From assembly GCF_001421535.1 (NCBI RefSeq), contig NZ_LMKN01000001.1:62001-126000 (forward strand): a DNA stretch of 64,000 nt. The letters run 5' to 3'. The position numbers and the translations under genes were made by a program. This document shows, piece after piece, positions 50,190-61,077 of this stretch; the first letter of the stretch is position 1, and each line of letters starts with the position of its first letter. The stretch comes from Sphingomonas sp. Leaf20 (GTDB taxonomy: Bacteria; Pseudomonadota; Alphaproteobacteria; Sphingomonadales; Sphingomonadaceae). Under the pieces are notes generated by a model. It ran no database searches. It was not told the origin of the DNA and saw only the letters and a program-made list of their open reading frames with translations.

Positions 50190-53100
50190 TCAGAGACCGA
50201 AGTCGGTGTGGTCGATCGTCACGGCGCTGACCCCGGCGAGCGTGATCGTCTGCGTGCCGATCGCGATGACGGTATTGGCGCCGACCTGCGAGACGAGCAC
50301 CTGCGCACCGAAGTTTCCGGCATTGACCCCGAACCCCGAGATATCGAGCAGATCCTGCCCACCCGCCGCGTCGAAGTCGAAATCGACCACGACATCGTTG
50401 CCCTGCCCGGTGCCGAACACGAAGGCATCGGTGCCGGCGCCGCCCGTGAGACGGTCATTCCCCGTTCCGCCGATCAGCCGGTCGTTACCGCCGCCGCCAA
50501 GCAGCTGGTCATTGCCTCCAAAGCCCTGCAGCAAGTCGTCGCCCTCGAAGCCGGACAGGATATTGATCGCCGAATTGCCGGACAGGCTGTTGTTGGCGCC
50601 GTTGCCCGATCCGTTGATCGCGACCGTACCCGTCAGCGTGAGGTTCTCGACATCCGTCCCCAGCGTGAAGGTCACGCTGCTGCTGACGCTATCCACCCCG
50701 TCCCCGCCGGCCTCGTCGACAACGTCCGCCGCCGTGTTGACGATATAGAGATCGTTCCCCAGACCGCCCGACATCACGTCTACGCCCGCTCCGCCATCGA
50801 GCGTGTCGTCGCCAGCGCCACCGAGCAGATGGTCGGCACCGTCTGCGCCACGCAATATGTCGGAGCCGTCGAGACCCGACAGCGTGTTTGCAGCGGCGTT
50901 CCCGGTCAGGATGTTGGCGTCGCCGTTGCCCGTGGCATCGACCGCCGCCACACCGGTCAGCGCCAGGCGTTCGACCCCCGCCCCCAGCGTGAAGGTCACG
51001 CTGCTGTTGACGGTATCGACGCCATCGCCGCCGGTCTCGTCGACCACGTCGCCGACATTGTCGACGAGGTACGTGTCGTTGCCAAGGCCGCCGGCCATCA
51101 CGTCCGCACCGGTGCCGCCGTCGAGCGTGTCGGCACCCGCACCAGCGACGAGCTGATCGTCGCCGTCCATGCCGAACAGGCTGTTGGCGGCAGCATTGCC
51201 CGTGAGGATGTTGGCGGCCGCATTGCCCCGCCCGTTGATCGCCGCCGTACCCGTCAGCGTGAGCCGCTCGAGGCCTGCCGCAAGCGTGCGGGCGACGCTG
51301 CTGTTCACCGTATCGACGCCATCGCCGCCGGTTTCGTCGACCACGTCGGCGGTGCTGTCGACGACATAGGTGTCGTCGCCCAGCCCACCCAACATGGTGT
51401 CGGTGCCCGTACCGCCATCGAGCAGATCCGCCCCCTCTCCGCCGACGAGGCGATCATTGCCGCCCAGGCCGATCAGCGTGTCGTTTCCAGCCAGACCGGT
51501 CAGCGTGTTGGCGCTCGAATTGCCCGTCAGGATATTGGCCGCGGCGTTGCCGGTGCCGCTGGTCGCGCCGGTGAGCAACGTCAGGTTTTCGACGTTGGCG
51601 CCCAGCGTGAAGGTCACGCTGCTCCTGACGAGATCGACGCCGTCACCGCCCGTCTCGTCGACCACGTCGCCAGCGTTGTCGACGGCGTACGTATCATCGC
51701 CCAGACCGCCGAGCATGACATCGACGCCCGTACCGCCGTCGAGGCTGTCCGCCCCGTCGCCGCCGACCAGCCGGTCGTTGCCGCCCAGCCCTGACAGCGT
51801 GTCGTCACCGGCGAGCCCCGAGAGGATGTTGGCGGCGACATTGCCGGTCAGCGTGTTGCGATCGGCATTGCCGGTGCCGTTGATCGCCGCCGTGCCCGTC
51901 AGCGTGAGGTTGTCGACGCCGTCCGCCAGCGTGAAGGTCACGCTGCTGCTGACGATATCGATGCCGTCGCCGCCGATTTCATCGACGACGTCGCCGATAG
52001 TGTCGACGACATAGCTGTCGTTGCCGAGGCCGCCCGACATGGCGTCCGCTCCAGCCCCGCCGTCGAGCGTATCGTTGCCTCCGCCGCCGACCAGCGTGTC
52101 GTTGCCCCCCAGACCAGACAGCACGTTCGCCGCGTCATTGCCCGTCAGGATGTTCGCGCCCGCGTTGCCGGTGCCGTTGATGGCACCGCCACCGATGAGG
52201 GACAGGTTTTCAAGCGCGGCCGCCAGCGTGTAGGTGATGCTGCTGCGCACGCTGTCGATGCCATCGCCGCCCGTTTCATCGACCCCGTCGCCGGCCGTGT
52301 CGACGACGTAGATGTCATCGCCCAGTCCGCCGGCCATCGTGTCGGCGCCCGTTCCGCCGTCGAGCAGGTCTGCCCCCGCGCCGCCACTCAGCGTGTCGGC
52401 ACCGTCCATCCCGAACAGCTGGTCGTCGCCGGCCAGACCGGAGATCCTGTTGGCCGAAGCATTGCCGGTCAGGACGTTGTTCGCGCCGGTGCCCGTCGCG
52501 TCGAGCGCCGCCACGCCGGTCAGCACCAGGTTCTCGACCTCCGACCCCAGCGTGTAGCTGATGCTGCTTTCCACCGTGTCGGTGCCGCTCTCGGCGCTTT
52601 CCGAGACACCGTCGCCGGCATCGTCGACGACATAGATATCGTCGCCAACGCCGCCCGACATCGCGTCGGCACCCGTGCCGCCATCGAGCAAATCGTCACC
52701 TGCGCCCCCCAACAGGCGGTCGTTGCCGCCAAGTCCGAGCAGCACGTCGTCACCGCCGAGCCCGAGCATGAAATCGGCATTTTCCGTACCGGCCAGCGTA
52801 TTCGCAGCGCCGTCGCCGACGATGGCATCATCGGGGACCGCAACGGGCACGGTCGGATCGGAATAAACCACCCCCTCGAACTGGTTGGTGCCGCTCGAGC
52901 TGAACCCGCGATTGTCGGTGTAGCTCGTCGTGACCCGCAATGCCTCGCCGACATAGTCGACGGTGACTTGGTAGCTATCCCCCGTCGCGCCGGGAATGTC
53001 GGTCCACACGCCCTCGACCAGATGCTGCCACTGGCGAGAGAATGTCGTCGTCCCGTCGTAATCGACGAACGACCCGGTCGTCACCGCGAGCGTCTGGCCG

Positions 53101-56100
53101 ACCTTCGGCGTCGTCTGGTCGATCGCGAATGTGCCAAGGTGCTTGCGGTTGATCTCGAGGATGCCGTCGGCAAACTGGATATGCTCGATGTTGCGCAGCA
53201 TGTCGTCGCCTTCGTCGCCGATATTGTCGACGAGATTGACGCGTCCGTCGGGGCGGAAGGTGATCGTGAAATCGGACCGGTTGCCGATATAGACCGCGGT
53301 GTCCATCCCCTCGGTCACCGTTGCCGCGCCGATCGCGTAGCCGTTGACGGTCTCGCGGTAGACGATCTCGCGCGAGGCGACGAGCTGGCCGGGATTGATC
53401 GTGCGATCGAGCAGCCGTGCCTGGATCTGGTTCAGCGAGTCGGCGCGGAACAGCTCGGCACCGGTTCCGTCCTTGTTCTCCCGCACGCTGATGAAGACGT
53501 GCATATACGCATCGCCGTCGATGATGTCGTTGCCGGCGCGGCCCTTGATGACGTCGCTGCCGCCACCGCCGATCAACAGGTCATCGGCCGCGTCGCCGTC
53601 GATCACCAGTGCATCAAGATTGCTGGCATCCCATGTCTTGAAGTCGAGCAGCTCGCGCAGTCCGTCGATCCGGCGGACGCCGTCCTCGTACAGATCGTTG
53701 CCGAGGATCCGCGGGTTGGTGTCGCCGAGCAGATCCGCAAAGTTCGCCCCCAGACTGACCAGCCCGAGCGGGATCTGCCGCCCGGTCAGGATATCGTCGT
53801 GCCGCCACCCCGACAGCGCTTCGACCAGGTCGTTGCGATCGCGCAGCGTGAACGCCTGCTGGTTGACCGCCGCGCTCAGCCCGAGATCGGAATTGGCGTT
53901 GGTGACATCCCCTTGGTGGATCGACCAGTCGAACCCCGCCATGCCGTTGTTGCGCTGGATGCCGGCGCCCTGGACCATGATGTCGTCGCCGGTCTCGCCG
54001 TCATAGTCGGTATCGTTGCCCTGCCCGTCCATGATGTCGTGGCCGATGATCGGGCTGTTGAAGAACAGGTTCGAATTCTCGCCCGTCAGGCTGTCGAAAC
54101 CGTCGCCTCCCTCGAGCCAGTCATCGCCCTCATTGCCCATCAGATTGTCGCCACCGCTCCCGCCAAGCAGGAAATCATTGCCGCGCCCGGCGAACATTTC
54201 CTTGGCGTCGGTCCCGCCGACCATGAAGTCGTTGCCGCCGCCGCCGAACATGATGTCGAGACCGGGACCCGCACTGATGACGTCATTGCCCTCGCCGCCA
54301 CGCAGGAAATCATCGCCGAACGGATCCTCGATGATGTCGTCGCCGTCGCCGCCGAAGACTTCGTCCGACTCCATCCCGGGGTTGAGATAATCGTCGCCGC
54401 CGTCGCCCCACAGCGTGTCGATGCCCTTGTCGCCATACAGGGAGTCGTTGCCCTCGGTGCCGCCGAGCGTGACATGCTCGCCGCCGCTGTACTTGAGCAG
54501 CCCGCCATCGTCGAAGCCGTCGCCGTCGACGTCTGCCCCCGGCGCGACGCGCACGACCTTGGGGTCAATCGCCTGCTGGAACGCATCGGACCATCGGGGA
54601 TCGAAGGTGCCCCCGGCTAGGAAGTTGCCATCCTCGTCAAGGTTGGTGATCTGCTTCGTCAACGGATCGAGTTCAAGCGTGTAGTCGACGGTATCGAACA
54701 AATGCCCGCTCACATGAGTCGAGTTGACGTCGCCCAGATTCGTATTGCGCATCACGAGATCGGAAAAGGTGTTCTTCTCCAGCTCGTTGAGCATGTTGAG
54801 CCCTTGCGTACGGCTCAGATAATACATCCGGTCGCCGTTCTGCAGGTCTTCCATCTGGTGTTCGAACACATAGTTGAAGGTCGAACCCAGCATGCCGCCG
54901 AATTCCATCTTCTCCTCGGCCAGGCCGCCGATCCACAGGTCGACGAGGTTCAGACCGCTCTCATGCGTGTTCACGCCGCCGACATTGTTCGGCGCCCAGC
55001 TGCCCTTGCTCTGCAGGAAGTCGAGCCGGTCCGTCGGTGCATGGATCATGTGCTCCACGACGCCCATCGCCTCGTTCGCATGGACGAGCATATCGGCGCC
55101 GCCCATCACCAGCAACGTCGCCGCAGCGCGTTTGCCCTCGAGCGTCAGCTCCCCGGTGATCAGCGGGTGCGTCCCATAGGCGGCGATGAAATTGACGATC
55201 GAAACCGGATTCTTGATGTTCTGCGCAAAGTCGAGCCAGCTCGTATAGGGCTTGAGCTGCGCGTCGTTGGTCGCGGCATAGAGCTGCGCGCGCACGACGT
55301 TGAACGCTGCGACCCCCGCGTCGCGACCGCGGGCGATGTTGAGCGCCGCGAGGTCGAGCGGCAGTCCGACGAGGAAGTTGCGCAGCGAGTCGACGACGAA
55401 CTCGTCGATCTCGTTGCCCTCGACACGCGTCATGCCGCGAATGATGTCGCCCGCCGCGGTCCCCGCATCGTACAGGCCCGTCGTGCCGTCGAGGCTCGCG
55501 GCGGTGAACGCCTGCGGGTTGAGGAACGCTTCCACCAGCGTCAGCGACTCGGTGGTCAGCGTCGGATCGGAAACCTCGATCGTGTCGGTCAGCATCGAGT
55601 GGCCGAACCGGTACACCGCGTGCGCGAACTCCGCCGTGATCGCAGGGTCGATATTGGCCGAGTTGCTGAACACGAACGGATCGATGTTCGGCTGGATCTT
55701 GCGCGCGAATTCCTCGAAGACCAGATGCTGATACTGCATCTCGGTGCTGAACCGCCCAGCCTGGAACAGCCGTTCGCCGTCCCAGTTCAGCGCGTCGATC
55801 GCCGCCACCCTGACGCTCCCGGTCAGCGCGTTGATCGCATCGAGCTCCTCCTGCGTGATCGCGTCGCGCGTGGTGCCGGTGGTGGGCAACAGCCACTCGT
55901 TGACGATCGCCAGATCACCCGATGCGATGATCGTGTCCTTGTCGGCCTCGACCACGCGGTTGTGCTCGGCATGGAAGATGGTGTGGACCGCGGTCAGCCC
56001 GATATTCTCGTTGCCGCGCCCGTCGCCGGTCACGAAATGCGCGTCGAGCATCTCGTTGTCGTAGGTCAGCGGATTATTGTCGTCCGCGACGAGATCGCTG

Positions 56101-57464
56101 GCGTCGATCCTGCCGTCGAGGTTGACGTCGGCGAGATCGGCAACCGTGATCTCGCCGTCCTCGTCGGCATCGGTGATGCGCAGGACACCCGACACCAGGT
56201 CGGCCTCGTCCGAGACGCCGTCGCCATTAAAGTCGAGCAGATCCGTGTCCGCGATCTGCCGCAGCGGGTCTGTCGCCGGGTTATGGTCGAGATCGACGAG
56301 CACCGGCTCGGCATGATGTGCGATGTCGTTGAGGAACGCAGCACCGGCCGAATAGGCGTTGGCGGGTACCGACACCCCGGCGGCGGTGCCCTCGAGCAAC
56401 GTCCCGTCCTTGAGCATGATCTGCGCATAGCCGTTCGCGCCCGGAATGAACTTCCCGTACGCGTCGGTCAGCAGCAGCGGCACATTGAGGACATCGTAGT
56501 CGTCGAGCCTGATGCCGAGCATCGACAGCGCCTGCGCCTTCGTGTCGCCCCAGGTCGCCATGCCGCCGATCGCGCCGTCGAGCAGCCGCCCGGTCGCGAC
56601 GGCCCGCGAATCCTTGACGCCGTCGCCGTCGGAATCGACCGAGAACCTGTACTCGCGCAGGAACACCTGGTGCGACGCGTGCGAGGTATAGGTCTGGTTC
56701 TGGTCGATGAACGGCGTGGTAGTGTTGACCGTCTCGGTCCCGCCGACGACTTGGTTGCCGTTGGCGTCATACTGCGTCGAGCGCGTCAGCGGCATGAAGT
56801 TCGGGCCGCCGGGGACGTACAGCGGATCATCGGGCTGGAGCGGAATGAAGACCGTGCCGTTGCCCCCCTTGGTGATCAGATCGAGCCCATGATCGAAAAA
56901 CTGCCCGAAGAACGTCATCCACGCGTTGAACGACGGCGACAGGCCGATGTCCGGCGACAGATTGGGGATGAGCGACAGTTCCTCGTCGGTCGGGACATAG
57001 CCGTTTGGCGGCGGGTTGCCGTCATGCGCATCGGCATAGGCGGATTGCGCGTGCGCGTTGACATACCAGGCGGCGATCGCCGCGGGATTGCTGTTGGTCA
57101 TGTCGACGATCAGGTTGCTGATGAGCCGCGGATCGGCATCGACGACGCTTCCCGGCGTACCGTAATCCGTGTTGGTCAGGGTCGGTGCGCCCGGACCGGG
57201 CGTGAAGGTGCCGCCGTCGTTGAGATTGCGGAAGACGGGCGTGGTCAGCCGTGGCAGCAACTGGTCGGCCGCACCATAGACCGCATTCCCCGGCAGCAGG
57301 TTATTGTAGGTGCCGTCCACCGTCCGCAACCCGTACGGAATGAGCTGCCCCTGTGGCCCCATGATTCCGGCAAGCGATTCACCGGCGGCATTGCGTTCCG
57401 CAATCTTGATCTGCGCGAGAATGAAGTTGAGATCGCCGAGATCGACCGTGAAATCACCAGACAT
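50190..57464 (-). CDS. Giant secreted animal-type heme peroxidase with RTX repeats
   Basis: This 2424-aa protein carries an animal-type heme peroxidase region in its first 950 or so residues. [15 protein letters not shown] (distal His, about residue 190), [14 protein letters not shown] (about 510) and [13 protein letters not shown] (proximal His, about 620) fit the family. An insert at about 400-475 has three EF-hand/dockerin-like loops ([38 protein letters not shown]). A first RTX block (about 995-1140), an Ig-like domain (about 1450-1525) and seven long RTX repeats (about 1555-2300) follow. The C-terminus is uncleaved and acidic, typical of type I secretion signals. Start 57464 has AGGA 9 nt upstream. 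The architecture resembles bacterial 'peroxicins'. Probable product: extracellular oxidation of halide or phenolics in the presence of H2O2. Confidence 0.92.
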   Translation of the reverse strand: MSGDFTVDLGDLNFILAQIKIAERNAAGESLAGIMGPQGQLIPYGLRTVDGTYNNLLPGNAVYGAADQLLPRLTTPVFRNLNDGGTFTPGPGAPTLTNTDYGTPGSVVDADPRLISNLIVDMTNSNPAAIAAWYVNAHAQSAYADAHDGNPPPNGYVPTDEELSLIPNLSPDIGLSPSFNAWMTFFGQFFDHGLDLITKGGNGTVFIPLQPDDPLYVPGGPNFMPLTRSTQYDANGNQVVGGTETVNTTTPFIDQNQTYTSHASHQVFLREYRFSVDSDGDGVKDSRAVATGRLLDGAIGGMATWGDTKAQALSMLGIRLDDYDVLNVPLLLTDAYGKFIPGANGYAQIMLKDGTLLEGTAAGVSVPANAYSAGAAFLNDIAHHAEPVLVDLDHNPATDPLRQIADTDLLDFNGDGVSDEADLVSGVLRITDADEDGEITVADLADVNLDGRIDASDLVADDNNPLTYDNEMLDAHFVTGDGRGNENIGLTAVHTIFHAEHNRVVEADKDTIIASGDLAIVNEWLLPTTGTTRDAITQEELDAINALTGSVRVAAIDALNWDGERLFQAGRFSTEMQYQHLVFEEFARKIQPNIDPFVFSNSANIDPAITAEFAHAVYRFGHSMLTDTIEVSDPTLTTESLTLVEAFLNPQAFTAASLDGTTGLYDAGTAAGDIIRGMTRVEGNEIDEFVVDSLRNFLVGLPLDLAALNIARGRDAGVAAFNVVRAQLYAATNDAQLKPYTSWLDFAQNIKNPVSIVNFIAAYGTHPLITGELTLEGKRAAATLLVMGGADMLVHANEAMGVVEHMIHAPTDRLDFLQSKGSWAPNNVGGVNTHESGLNLVDLWIGGLAEEKMEFGGMLGSTFNYVFEHQMEDLQNGDRMYYLSRTQGLNMLNELEKNTFSDLVMRNTNLGDVNSTHVSGHLFDTVDYTLELDPLTKQITNLDEDGNFLAGGTFDPRWSDAFQQAIDPKVVRVAPGADVDGDGFDDGGLLKYSGGEHVTLGGTEGNDSLYGDKGIDTLWGDGGDDYLNPGMESDEVFGGDGDDIIEDPFGDDFLRGGEGNDVISAGPGLDIMFGGGGNDFMVGGTDAKEMFAGRGNDFLLGGSGGDNLMGNEGDDWLEGGDGFDSLTGENSNLFFNSPIIGHDIMDGQGNDTDYDGETGDDIMVQGAGIQRNNGMAGFDWSIHQGDVTNANSDLGLSAAVNQQAFTLRDRNDLVEALSGWRHDDILTGRQIPLGLVSLGANFADLLGDTNPRILGNDLYEDGVRRIDGLRELLDFKTWDASNLDALVIDGDAADDLLIGGGGSDVIKGRAGNDIIDGDAYMHVFISVRENKDGTGAELFRADSLNQIQARLLDRTINPGQLVASREIVYRETVNGYAIGAATVTEGMDTAVYIGNRSDFTITFRPDGRVNLVDNIGDEGDDMLRNIEHIQFADGILEINRKHLGTFAIDQTTPKVGQTLAVTTGSFVDYDGTTTFSRQWQHLVEGVWTDIPGATGDSYQVTVDYVGEALRVTTSYTDNRGFSSSGTNQFEGVVYSDPTVPVAVPDDAIVGDGAANTLAGTENADFMLGLGGDDVLLGLGGNDRLLGGAGDDLLDGGTGADAMSGGVGDDIYVVDDAGDGVSESAESGTDTVESSISYTLGSEVENLVLTGVAALDATGTGANNVLTGNASANRISGLAGDDQLFGMDGADTLSGGAGADLLDGGTGADTMAGGLGDDIYVVDTAGDGVDETGGDGIDSVRSSITYTLAAALENLSLIGGGAINGTGNAGANILTGNDAANVLSGLGGNDTLVGGGGNDTLDGGAGADAMSGGLGNDSYVVDTIGDVVDEIGGDGIDIVSSSVTFTLADGVDNLTLTGTAAINGTGNADRNTLTGNVAANILSGLAGDDTLSGLGGNDRLVGGDGADSLDGGTGVDVMLGGLGDDTYAVDNAGDVVDETGGDGVDLVRSSVTFTLGANVENLTLLTGATSGTGNAAANILTGNSSANTLTGLAGNDTLIGLGGNDRLVGGEGADLLDGGTGTDTMLGGLGDDTYVVDSTADVVDETGGDGVDTVNSSVARTLAAGLERLTLTGTAAINGRGNAAANILTGNAAANSLFGMDGDDQLVAGAGADTLDGGTGADVMAGGLGNDTYLVDNVGDVVDETGGDGVDTVNSSVTFTLGAGVERLALTGVAAVDATGNGDANILTGNAAANTLSGLDGSDILRGADGADHLLGGAGDDTLDGGAGVDVMSGGLGNDLYIVNTAADVVDEAGGDGVDSVSSSVTFTLGTDVENLTLTGTVAINGSGNGANNSLSGNSAINILSGFEGDDLLQGFGGNDQLLGGGGNDRLIGGTGNDRLTGGAGTDAFVFGTGQGNDVVVDFDFDAAGGQDLLDISGFGVNAGNFGAQVLVSQVGANTVIAIGTQTITLAGVSAVTIDHTDFGL
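50500..52830 (-). repeat. Seven tandem coding repeats of 99 or 107-108 codons (RTX units)
   Basis: The units are marked by a Y(V/A/L/I)V(D/N) motif whose Tyr codons lie at 52632, 52308, 52011, 51687, 51366, 51069 and 50745. The spacings are 324, 297, 324, 321, 297 and 324 nt. Each unit contains two to four GGxGxDxLx nonapeptides, then [17 protein letters not shown], then [13 protein letters not shown] and [10 protein letters not shown]. Long and short units differ by 27 nt, which is one nonapeptide. The nonapeptides are the Ca2+-binding parallel beta-roll of RTX proteins. Confidence 0.95.
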
Positions 57465-57926
57465 GGCAGGGTCCTCATCTAAGATGATGGCCCCATCTTC
57501 TTGCCCGACACTGTTGCGACGCCGGGATCGGAAGTCAGGACCGTTGTTGGCTCGCCTGCATGTTCCCATCAATACGGCAGGTTGCTAAGTCATATGAAGG
57601 ACGTACCCGCACCATCCGCTATCTAGGCCATGCCCTAGGCGGAACGGATTAGGGCGACCCGGCACATGGCGGACAGAGCCGGCCGAACGCGGCGTCCACG
57701 CTCGCTCGACGGATACGTTCCGAAGCGCAGAGACGTAGGGAAGCGCAGCGTCACCCGCGCGATCCGCCCCGCGGAACCGCTGCGGCATCATGCATGCTAT
57801 CGTGATGACGGCAGGCCGCCGCCGCACCCCGCCGCCGGCGCGGAGGGGCAAGGTGCGGCGGCGGGGGCCCGATCCGGTGACGATGTCGACCGGCCGAGAC
57901 GATGGCGGAAACGGCGTGCTGGCGCG
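57465..57926. other. Intergenic region upstream of the peroxidase gene
   Basis: These 462 nt contain the promoter region of the peroxidase/type I secretion operon and the 3' flank of the SCO/multicopper-oxidase operon. Small frames on both strands lack family similarity. I see no hairpin I would call a terminator and no clear regulatory palindrome. Confidence 0.4.
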
Positions 57927-58622
57927 TCAGGTCATGCGCGCCAGTTGCCGCAAGGTCCGCTCGATGTCCGCGACCGACTGGTCGTGCATCGCATAGCCTG
58001 CGACACGCGTGTCGGGCGCGAGGAAATAGATCAGCGACGAATGGTTGATGCTGTGGCCGAGCTCGCCCGGCCGCGGCGGAATATGCTCGCGGGCGACCGC
58101 AAAGGCGCGGGTCGCGGCGGACAGCTGCGCGCGCGTGCCCGTGGCGACGATCAGCTTTCCGTCATAGGCCTTGGCAAGCGCGCGCATTGCCGCGACGCGG
58201 TCGAGTTCGCCATGACCATGCGCATGCCCCGAATGCCCCGCCATCGCGGCGGCCGCACCCGGTCGACGAAACCGCATCACCCCCAGCGGCGGCACGTCGA
58301 TATCGACGAACATCGCGCGTGCAGCGACACCCGACTGACGCAGCAGGTCCGCCGTCCGCACCATCTTGGGGATGGCGATGGGGCAGCTCGCGCGGCACCG
58401 GCTATAGCCGAAGAACAACAGCGTCCAGCGCCCCCGGAAATCCGCCTGCGCTATCGTGCGACCGACGGTGTCGGAGAAGGCGAACGCGCCGCCCAGTTGG
58501 GCGATGCCCGGCGCGACGGCGCCGTGATCATGGCCTCCCGGCATGCCGCCTGCATGCCTGTTTGCGGAAGGAACGGGCACAGTCGCACCGGTTGCCGCGC
58601 GCGTGTTGGACGGGCCGGTCAT
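57927..58622 (-). CDS. SCO1/SenC-family copper-metallochaperone-like protein
   Basis: This 231-aa protein has the SCO thioredoxin fold: FSDTVGRTIAQADFRGRWTLLFFGYSRC, where CRASC (about residues 76-80) is the family CxxxC copper site. The conserved partner histidine lies in GHSINHSSLIYFLAPD (about residue 195). A His-rich loop (HSGHAHGHG, about 130) is unusual. The N-terminus has no signal peptide or membrane anchor, which is odd for SCO proteins that act in the periplasm. The ATG overlaps the preceding multicopper-oxidase stop by 4 nt. It probably loads copper into that enzyme. Confidence 0.88.
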   Translation of the reverse strand: MTGPSNTRAATGATVPVPSANRHAGGMPGGHDHGAVAPGIAQLGGAFAFSDTVGRTIAQADFRGRWTLLFFGYSRCRASCPIAIPKMVRTADLLRQSGVAARAMFVDIDVPPLGVMRFRRPGAAAAMAGHSGHAHGHGELDRVAAMRALAKAYDGKLIVATGTRAQLSAATRAFAVAREHIPPRPGELGHSINHSSLIYFLAPDTRVAGYAMHDQSVADIERTLRQLARMT

Positions 58623-59680
58623 GACACGACGATCTGTGTCTTGGCCACGCCGCGGCCGTTGTCGTGCACGCGGCGGGTGATCCAGTGCAGATACTCGATC
58701 GTCGCGCCGATGCTGCCTCGCTGTGTTGCCGTAAATAGAAGGTCCAGCCGCCCGGCGGTCGTCAATTCGATCGGCGTGCCGGCGGGAAACACGATCGGCG
58801 CATTCCAGCTTTCCTTGCCGAGCCGGTGTCCGTCGCAGGACACACAGGTCACCGCCACCTGGAAGGTGACGCGCAGGATGCAGTAGCTCGCATTCAGGAC
58901 GCGGATCAGGACGGTGTCGCCGACCCGCGCGGTCGCCGCGACCTTCTGGTCGTTCATCGTCTTGGTGTTGAACACGCCGTTGATCAGGAAATATTGCGGC
59001 TCGAAGCGGTTCATCCCGACATTTTCGCCGCACATGCCGGCATCGTGTTTCTGGCCCATCACATTGTGCCAGCGGATGTCCATGTCGTCGCACACCCAGA
59101 ACCGCTCGACCTGGTAGCGCTGGTTCGGGGCATTCGGCACGCTCGAGGAATAGAGATATCCAGGCCCCTCCGGCGGGTCGACGATCAGACCGCCGAACAG
59201 CCCCATCTCGAAATGCAGCGGCGTATTGCGATGGCAATGATAGAAGAACGTGCCCGCGTTCGCCGGCTTCCATTGATAGGTATATTGGTCCTTCACCTCG
59301 AACGAGACGTGACCGACGCCATCGTTCATCGTCGATGGCTCGATGCCATGGTGATGGATGGTATGCGCATTCTTCGCGGTCAGCAGCTTGACGTGGACGA
59401 CCTGCCCCTCGCGCACGCGCAGCAGCGGTGAGGGATACGGCGCCTTCACGCCGCTCGCCGGGTCCTCGAACGACCAGTAGCGCAGCTTCGCGCCATCCGG
59501 CGCCATCAGCTGCCCGCTGGTCGAGACCTGGCGCACGAAACTGATGTCGGGTGCCAGCTTGTCGGGCGTCGGGGGACTTTCCTGAAAGACGTTGCAGCCG
59601 AACGTCTGGTAATTGCTGATCCCCTTGACCCCGGTCTTGGTCCAGTCGATCCCCGATGCACTGACGGTATCCGCGCCCAT
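58619..59680 (-). CDS. Multicopper-oxidase-like protein, subunit 2, no signal peptide
   Basis: This 353-aa cupredoxin-fold protein has its copper motifs only in its first half: AHTIHHHGIEPS (about residues 107-118) and TFFYHCHRNTPLHFEMGLFGG (about 141-161), with Cys, His and Met ligands. The second half keeps the cupredoxin fold (FLINGVFNTKTM, VLIRVLNASYCILRV) but has no HCH. No in-frame start exists upstream of 59680 and the N-terminus is not a signal peptide. It is 15 nt after the Tat-exported homologue at 59696 and 4-nt coupled to the SCO gene. It may form one enzyme with that homologue. Confidence 0.88.
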   Translation of the reverse strand: MGADTVSASGIDWTKTGVKGISNYQTFGCNVFQESPPTPDKLAPDISFVRQVSTSGQLMAPDGAKLRYWSFEDPASGVKAPYPSPLLRVREGQVVHVKLLTAKNAHTIHHHGIEPSTMNDGVGHVSFEVKDQYTYQWKPANAGTFFYHCHRNTPLHFEMGLFGGLIVDPPEGPGYLYSSSVPNAPNQRYQVERFWVCDDMDIRWHNVMGQKHDAGMCGENVGMNRFEPQYFLINGVFNTKTMNDQKVAATARVGDTVLIRVLNASYCILRVTFQVAVTCVSCDGHRLGKESWNAPIVFPAGTPIELTTAGRLDLLFTATQRGSIGATIEYLHWITRRVHDNGRGVAKTQIVVS

Positions 59681-59695
59681 GGTCTGTTCCCGCTG

Positions 59696-60898
59696 TCAGA
59701 AAGTGTAGATCGGGCCGGTCATCGTCCAGTGCGTGACGAGCCCCTGCGGATAGTTCCCGCCCCCCGCGGTCTGCGACATCTCGGTGTGGCAGTGCATCAC
59801 GTAGCGCAGCGGAAACGGCTCCTGCTTCGGCGGCCAGACGGCGATGTCGGGCGGGCGTTCGAACGGCAGGATCATGTCCTTGCGATCCATCGGCCGCATG
59901 ATCCACACGTCGCGCTCGTAAACATTGGTCTCGCAATAGGGCACGCCGCTCGCGTCGGGCTCGGTGCATTCGAACAGGTGGTTGCCGTGGATATGCGCCG
60001 AATGCGTGCAGAGCCCGGCGTTCATCACGCGCAACAGCGTCGGCTGCCCCTGTCGCCCGACCGGCTCGATCGCCTGCGCACCCGCGAGGTCCGCGCTCGT
60101 GGTGGTGGAGTGGGTCGCCGTATCGAAGCCGCTAAGCCCGTTGATGTGGAAATAGTCGGGCAGGAATGCGTCGACCAGCGCCTGGCCTGAAATGCGGTTT
60201 CCCGATGCCGCGCGCGCATTGATCGTCGAGTCGGTCTGTGAAAACACCCACACCTTGTCGCGTGCCGCATCCTGCGGGTTCCAGCGATCGCCGGGGAAGC
60301 GCGGATGCCGGCCGAACGCATCGAACACCGCGGCAATCTGCGGCGTGTGCATGGCGCGACTGAACGGCGTCGGCGACCCCATCGCCGTCGTGCCGAGCGC
60401 AGGGTCGACGACGAACGCGCCGTGCAGCCCGAGGATGCGGTTGAGCGGCGCCTCGAGCGGATCGTGATACAGATACGAGCCGCCGACGGGTGCGACGAAC
60501 ATCGGCACCAGCCGCGTCTCGCCGGGCGGGATCGCCGCGACCGTGGCCTGCGGGATCCCGGTGATCGCAAAGCCGTGCGCGACGATGTCGTTGTTGGTGA
60601 CGCTTAGCGAAACCGTCTCGCCCTCGCGGTACCGCAGCACCGGCTGCGGCTGCCCCGTCGTCAGGAAATAGAACACCATGTAGACGATCTTGCCGTCGAT
60701 CATCTCCTTCTCGACCGGTTCGATCACGAGCTGGAGCAGCCCCGCCATGCCGGTCGAGGACGACGTCACCGTCGGCGCCGCGGGCCGCGGCGCGACCGCG
60801 AGTGGCTCCGTCGACGGGGTGATCAGCTGCTGCGCCGTCGCCGCCAGCGCGACGGTGGTCGCCCCAGCCCCGACCTTGAGGAAATCTCGACGCTCCAT
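59696..60898 (-). CDS. Multicopper-oxidase-like protein, subunit 1, Tat-exported
   Basis: This 400-aa protein has a Tat signal (RRDFLKVGAGATTVALAA, twin Arg at about residues 3-4). The cupredoxin domain near residues 85-180 has lost HCH: YLYHDPLEAPLNRILGLHGAFVV keeps only single histidines. The C-terminal domain has THSAHIHGNHLFE (HxxHxH, about residues 302-314) and VMHCHTEMSQTAGGG (HCH), the usual last-domain copper motifs. The start at 60898 has GAAGGG upstream. With the gene at 58619 it covers the ligand sets normally found in one polypeptide. The substrate is unknown; metal oxidation or phenol oxidation are options. Confidence 0.88.
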   Translation of the reverse strand: MERRDFLKVGAGATTVALAATAQQLITPSTEPLAVAPRPAAPTVTSSSTGMAGLLQLVIEPVEKEMIDGKIVYMVFYFLTTGQPQPVLRYREGETVSLSVTNNDIVAHGFAITGIPQATVAAIPPGETRLVPMFVAPVGGSYLYHDPLEAPLNRILGLHGAFVVDPALGTTAMGSPTPFSRAMHTPQIAAVFDAFGRHPRFPGDRWNPQDAARDKVWVFSQTDSTINARAASGNRISGQALVDAFLPDYFHINGLSGFDTATHSTTTSADLAGAQAIEPVGRQGQPTLLRVMNAGLCTHSAHIHGNHLFECTEPDASGVPYCETNVYERDVWIMRPMDRKDMILPFERPPDIAVWPPKQEPFPLRYVMHCHTEMSQTAGGGNYPQGLVTHWTMTGPIYTF

Positions 60899-61016
60899 CG
60901 GTTGCCCTTCGCCCTTGAGACGTAATGTTCGCCAGTCCATGATCTGTCGTGGTGACGTACTGATGCGCCGTGCCTGGTCGCGCGATCAATTAGGCCAGTC
61001 GACCTAGTCTGGTGGA

Positions 61017-61051
61017 TAGACCGTACCGGCCGGGCATGGGCGAACGGTCTA
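61017..61051. other. Inverted repeat between the NarL-type gene and the oxidase operon
   Basis: TAGACCGT (61017-61024) and ACGGTCTA (61044-61051) are perfect 8-bp inverted arms with a 19-nt spacer. The repeat lies in the 179-nt gap between the NarL-type regulator's 3' end and the multicopper-oxidase start. It could be a terminator stem for the regulator or a binding site upstream of the oxidase operon; no T-run follows. Confidence 0.45.
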
Positions 61052-61077
61052 GCCGGACACCCTGCCTTGTGCGTTCG

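Noticed and set aside
49755..51794. Long plus-strand frame (679 codons) opposite the RTX repeats and exporter
   Set aside because: It is an antisense shadow. Its apparent repeats simply mirror the RTX nonapeptides on the other strand.
50500..52830. Regular repeats suggestive of CRISPR
   Set aside because: The period is about 300 nt, the repeats are coding in one frame and encode RTX motifs, and there are no short conserved repeats with unique spacers.
54702..57482. Long plus-strand frame (926 codons) opposite the peroxidase gene
   Set aside because: It is an antisense shadow of a GC-rich coding region. Its product is Arg/Val/His-rich with no family, while the minus-strand frame contains clear peroxidase motifs.
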